In this document: one piece after another, positions 35,331 to 37,237 of the stretch
Layout of the letters: every line of letters begins with the position of its first letter
Position numbering within the stretch: position 1 is the first letter of the stretch
NCBI GenBank assembly: GCA_027596075.1
Contig: JADGJC010000366.1
Span: 258-37,494, forward strand
Origin: Rhizophlyctis rosea
Taxonomy: Eukaryota; Chytridiomycota; Chytridiomycetes; Rhizophlyctidales; Rhizophlyctidaceae
Reading direction: 5' to 3'
Length of the DNA: 37,237 nucleotides
The notes under the pieces: generated by a model
Database searches by the model: none
Seen by the model: the letters and a program-made list of their open reading frames with translations, nothing else
Told to the model about the DNA's origin: nothing
Position numbers and translations under genes: made by a program

Positions 35331-36566
35331 ATGACAGACATAACTCACAGACCCTCATCTGGCGAGCCATTATACACGGCAGAACAAATCAAAATACCTG
35401 CAGAACTCCCGGACATCCTAAAGAACTACACGAAGCACATCATTAGGACGCAGCCAGCTGATATTTTGGCCAGTTCGGCGGAGTAAGTACGGCATTTCCA
35501 GGACGGTGTCATGGATTGGAACGGATGCAATTCTGAAGTACATTCCATCATGCAAAATTAAACAGGTACTTCGGGAGACTGGCGCGCCAAAAGACATCCG
35601 CAGGCGGCAAGCGCCTGAATAATATGCAGTTGGAATCTTTCTACAACAAGGTGGGCTTCGTACATGGAAAGTCATTATATAACAGGAGCATATCAGTGGC
35701 TGATGATGTCTGCAGTTCTATGCTACAGACAAAGCTACCATCGAAAGAAAGCAGGTCGACGATGCAGCAAGCCAGGCTAACATCCCCGCCAGCCAGATTA
35801 CCGAAGCCATATCGTAAGTGTTCCTGGGGTTACTACCAATGCCGTATCCTTGGCCGATATAGCCGTTGGTCTCATATTGAATGTGATATTGCAGACTTGG
35901 CGGATGGGCAAATGACAAGATCCCATGGATGAAGCTTTGGGCATTGCTATGCGCTGCTGCATCTGGGGTGAGCTTTTGCGGCCAGTCAATATAATGAGTT
36001 TTCGATCTCACGAGCATTAACCGCCACACCGCAGACTCTGATTGCCACCATCGAAACCGTCTGTGAGATCCTTGGCGACAACGGTCAAATCCCTGTCGCA
36101 CCCGTGACGGAGGTTTTGCAGTTTCTTTCGACAGTAGACCAAACTGTAAATCCGGGACAAGTCAACGTGGTTGTGACAACATTGTCTACACAGTATGTTG
36201 CCTCAATGAACATTCAAACAACTATAGAAAGAGTCAACTAAAGTAACTATTCATAGTCGAACATACGCTATCGACGGCCTTCTGGAAATGATACGGACGC
36301 AGGTTCAACCCAGCACAGCACCCATTGGACAATCTCGACCAAAGCCAGCCATTGAACAACCACCAGCACAGGAACAAGGGGCCAAGGAAGAGCCGGCCGA
36401 TGATGGCGGAAGAGAAGAGGCCTCTGCTGCCCCCGTTGGAGATACGACGGAACCAGCGACAAATCCACCAGTAGAATCAAGTGAAGGGGCACCGGAGACT
36501 GTAGAGGGAAATGCACCCGCAGCTCCTGAAGGTGAAACGCGTGAAGAGGCACCCGCTGAGCCTTAG
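35331..36566 (+). CDS. ROPN1L: ROPN1L / radial spoke protein 11-like RIIa protein
   Basis: Six exons (35331-35482, 35566-35650, 35716-35813, 35895-35967, 36035-36192, 36257-36566) give 291 residues. The start matches ropporin-like proteins closely: YTAEQIKIPAELPDILKNYT and IIRTQPADILA then YFGRLA, the RIIa dimerisation/docking domain (about residues 15-60). The middle, WMKLWALLCAAASGTLIATI with VCEILG and VTEVLQFLS, follows ROPN1L and Chlamydomonas RSP11 as well. RSP11 sits in the radial-spoke stalk and helps anchor the spoke kinase pathway that controls flagellar beating. The last 85 residues are a Pro/Glu/Ala-rich acidic tail missing from vertebrate ROPN1L. All five introns are 64-83 bp and join in phase. 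Presence of this gene argues for a motile flagellum. Confidence 0.93.
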
Positions 36567-37237
36567 AACCCTGTAGGTCATATTCGAGAATGCATGATTC
36601 TGCTGTCCACCAATATATTGCTTTTGCATCGAGTCGGTGCCGACATGGGATACGTCTTTCGGACTTCCAGGAAGCAGCCGGAGATGGAAACAGCACTGAT
36701 CCAGTGGCTGTACTGGTCCAGCGCTGTCAACATCTATCCCACAACGGTGTGGGCCAGCGCTGGACACCATTGCTCAATCAGTGATGGAATCAGCGATGTA
36801 TCCAGCTCCAGCGGCTGTCCAGTCCCCATCCAATGCCCATCCAGCCTTTCTCCAGCGCTGGAGATCAGTGCAGGAGACAGTGGTGTGGTCCAGCGCATGT
36901 CCAGGACTGTCCCACAGTGCTGGACCAGCACAACCACTGGAACCAGTGACCATTGGGCACTGGAAGAAGTGGTCCTACAACGCTGGAGGGCCACTGGTCC
37001 AGTGCATAATCGGGCAATGGATGCTACTAGTACTTGGTTCCCAGAAGGATGTGAGGTGGAAGGAACCGGGATGTGTCTGCATGCTAGCAGGTTGAAGCGG
37101 CCCCAGCAAGTGCCTACTCTCAGGCATCCTCCTGATGACCGCCATCATGTTGAAACATGCTGCCGTCAAGGATTAAGAGATTGGGAATAATTTGCCTCTG
37201 CCGTAGACTGCTCAACCGATTTCGGCTCCCCCATAGG
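36567..37237. repeat. CCAG/CTGG-rich field with palindromic CCAGCGCTGG units
   Basis: Downstream of the ROPN1L gene the DNA is filled with CCAG and CTGG words. The full palindrome CCAGCGCTGG occurs at 36754-36763 and 36852-36861. Near copies occur around 36718 (ccagcgctgt), 36898 (ccagcgcatg), 36918 (cagtgctgg) and 36980 (acgctgg). The units are irregularly spaced, so this is not a simple tandem array. Long open frames here (for example 36594-37190) arise from the skewed composition and have no family signature. The palindromes could form hairpins or bind a dimeric protein; neither is shown. Confidence 0.55.

Noticed and set aside
36594..37190. 198-codon plus frame in the CCAG/CTGG field
   Set aside because: Its residues follow the repeated words; it has no start context, domain or splice support.
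36567..37237. CRISPR-like array of palindromes
   Set aside because: Spacing is irregular, copies are imperfect, and the context is a eukaryotic intergenic region.

Overview
The window reads as nuclear DNA of a zoosporic (flagellated) fungus, most likely a chytrid-grade lineage; this is my inference from content. The genes are dense and mostly split by short GT-AG introns of about 50-90 bp. Typical fungal families (Tbf1-type telobox protein, Ysc84, App1, hyaluronan-synthase-like GT2, membrane RGS protein, fungal CaMK) sit beside three proteins expected only in cells with motile cilia: a RIIAD1-like RIIa protein, a CCDC42/CFAP73-like coiled-coil protein and a ROPN1L/radial-spoke-11-like RIIa protein. 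Gene models were made by hand-splicing frames across consensus junctions; every recognised multi-exon model except the telobox protein closes in frame.

Layout. 1-1100: a diverged direct repeat pair, then a 25-codon ribosomal protein eL41 gene. 1893-4126 (-): Tbf1/TRF-like telobox protein with an irregular 5' end. 5609-7559 (+): Crz1-like C2H2 factor. 7930-8339 (-) and 8761-10735 (+): head-to-head flagellar pair (RIIAD1-like and CCDC42-like). 11260-12051 (-): Zn2Cys6-type protein. 12.7-13.6 kb: weak possible exons. 14285-15307 (+): intronless alpha/beta hydrolase, almost touching a DUF71 ATP-pyrophosphatase (15348-16171, -). 16408-18806 (+): 13-exon citrate synthase with an N-terminal PTS2. 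19452-20925 (-): Ysc84/SH3YL1. 20.9-22.8 kb: gene-poor stretch holding a 10-base assembly gap. 22811-25088 (+): App1-type phosphatidate phosphatase, convergent with UCHL5/UCH37 (25237-27037, -). 27850-29844 (+): GT2 hyaluronan-synthase-like protein. 30162-31818 (-): Ca2+/calmodulin-dependent kinase. 33126-34580 (+): membrane RGS protein. 35331-36566 (+): ROPN1L/RSP11. The window ends in a CCAG/CTGG-rich palindromic repeat field.

How the genes relate. The strongest functional themes are the axoneme (three genes, two with the RIIa dimerisation/docking fold), signalling by calcium and G proteins (CaMK, Crz1-like factor, RGS protein), membrane and actin-patch biology (Ysc84 and App1 both act at cortical actin patches in yeast), and peroxisomal carbon metabolism (PTS2 citrate synthase, as in the glyoxylate cycle). 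I found no transposase, reverse transcriptase, CRISPR array, tRNA or rRNA, and no clearly new multi-gene system; the points most worth checking are the flagellar gene pair, the PTS2 citrate synthase, the split RGS domain and the disturbed 5' end of the telobox gene.
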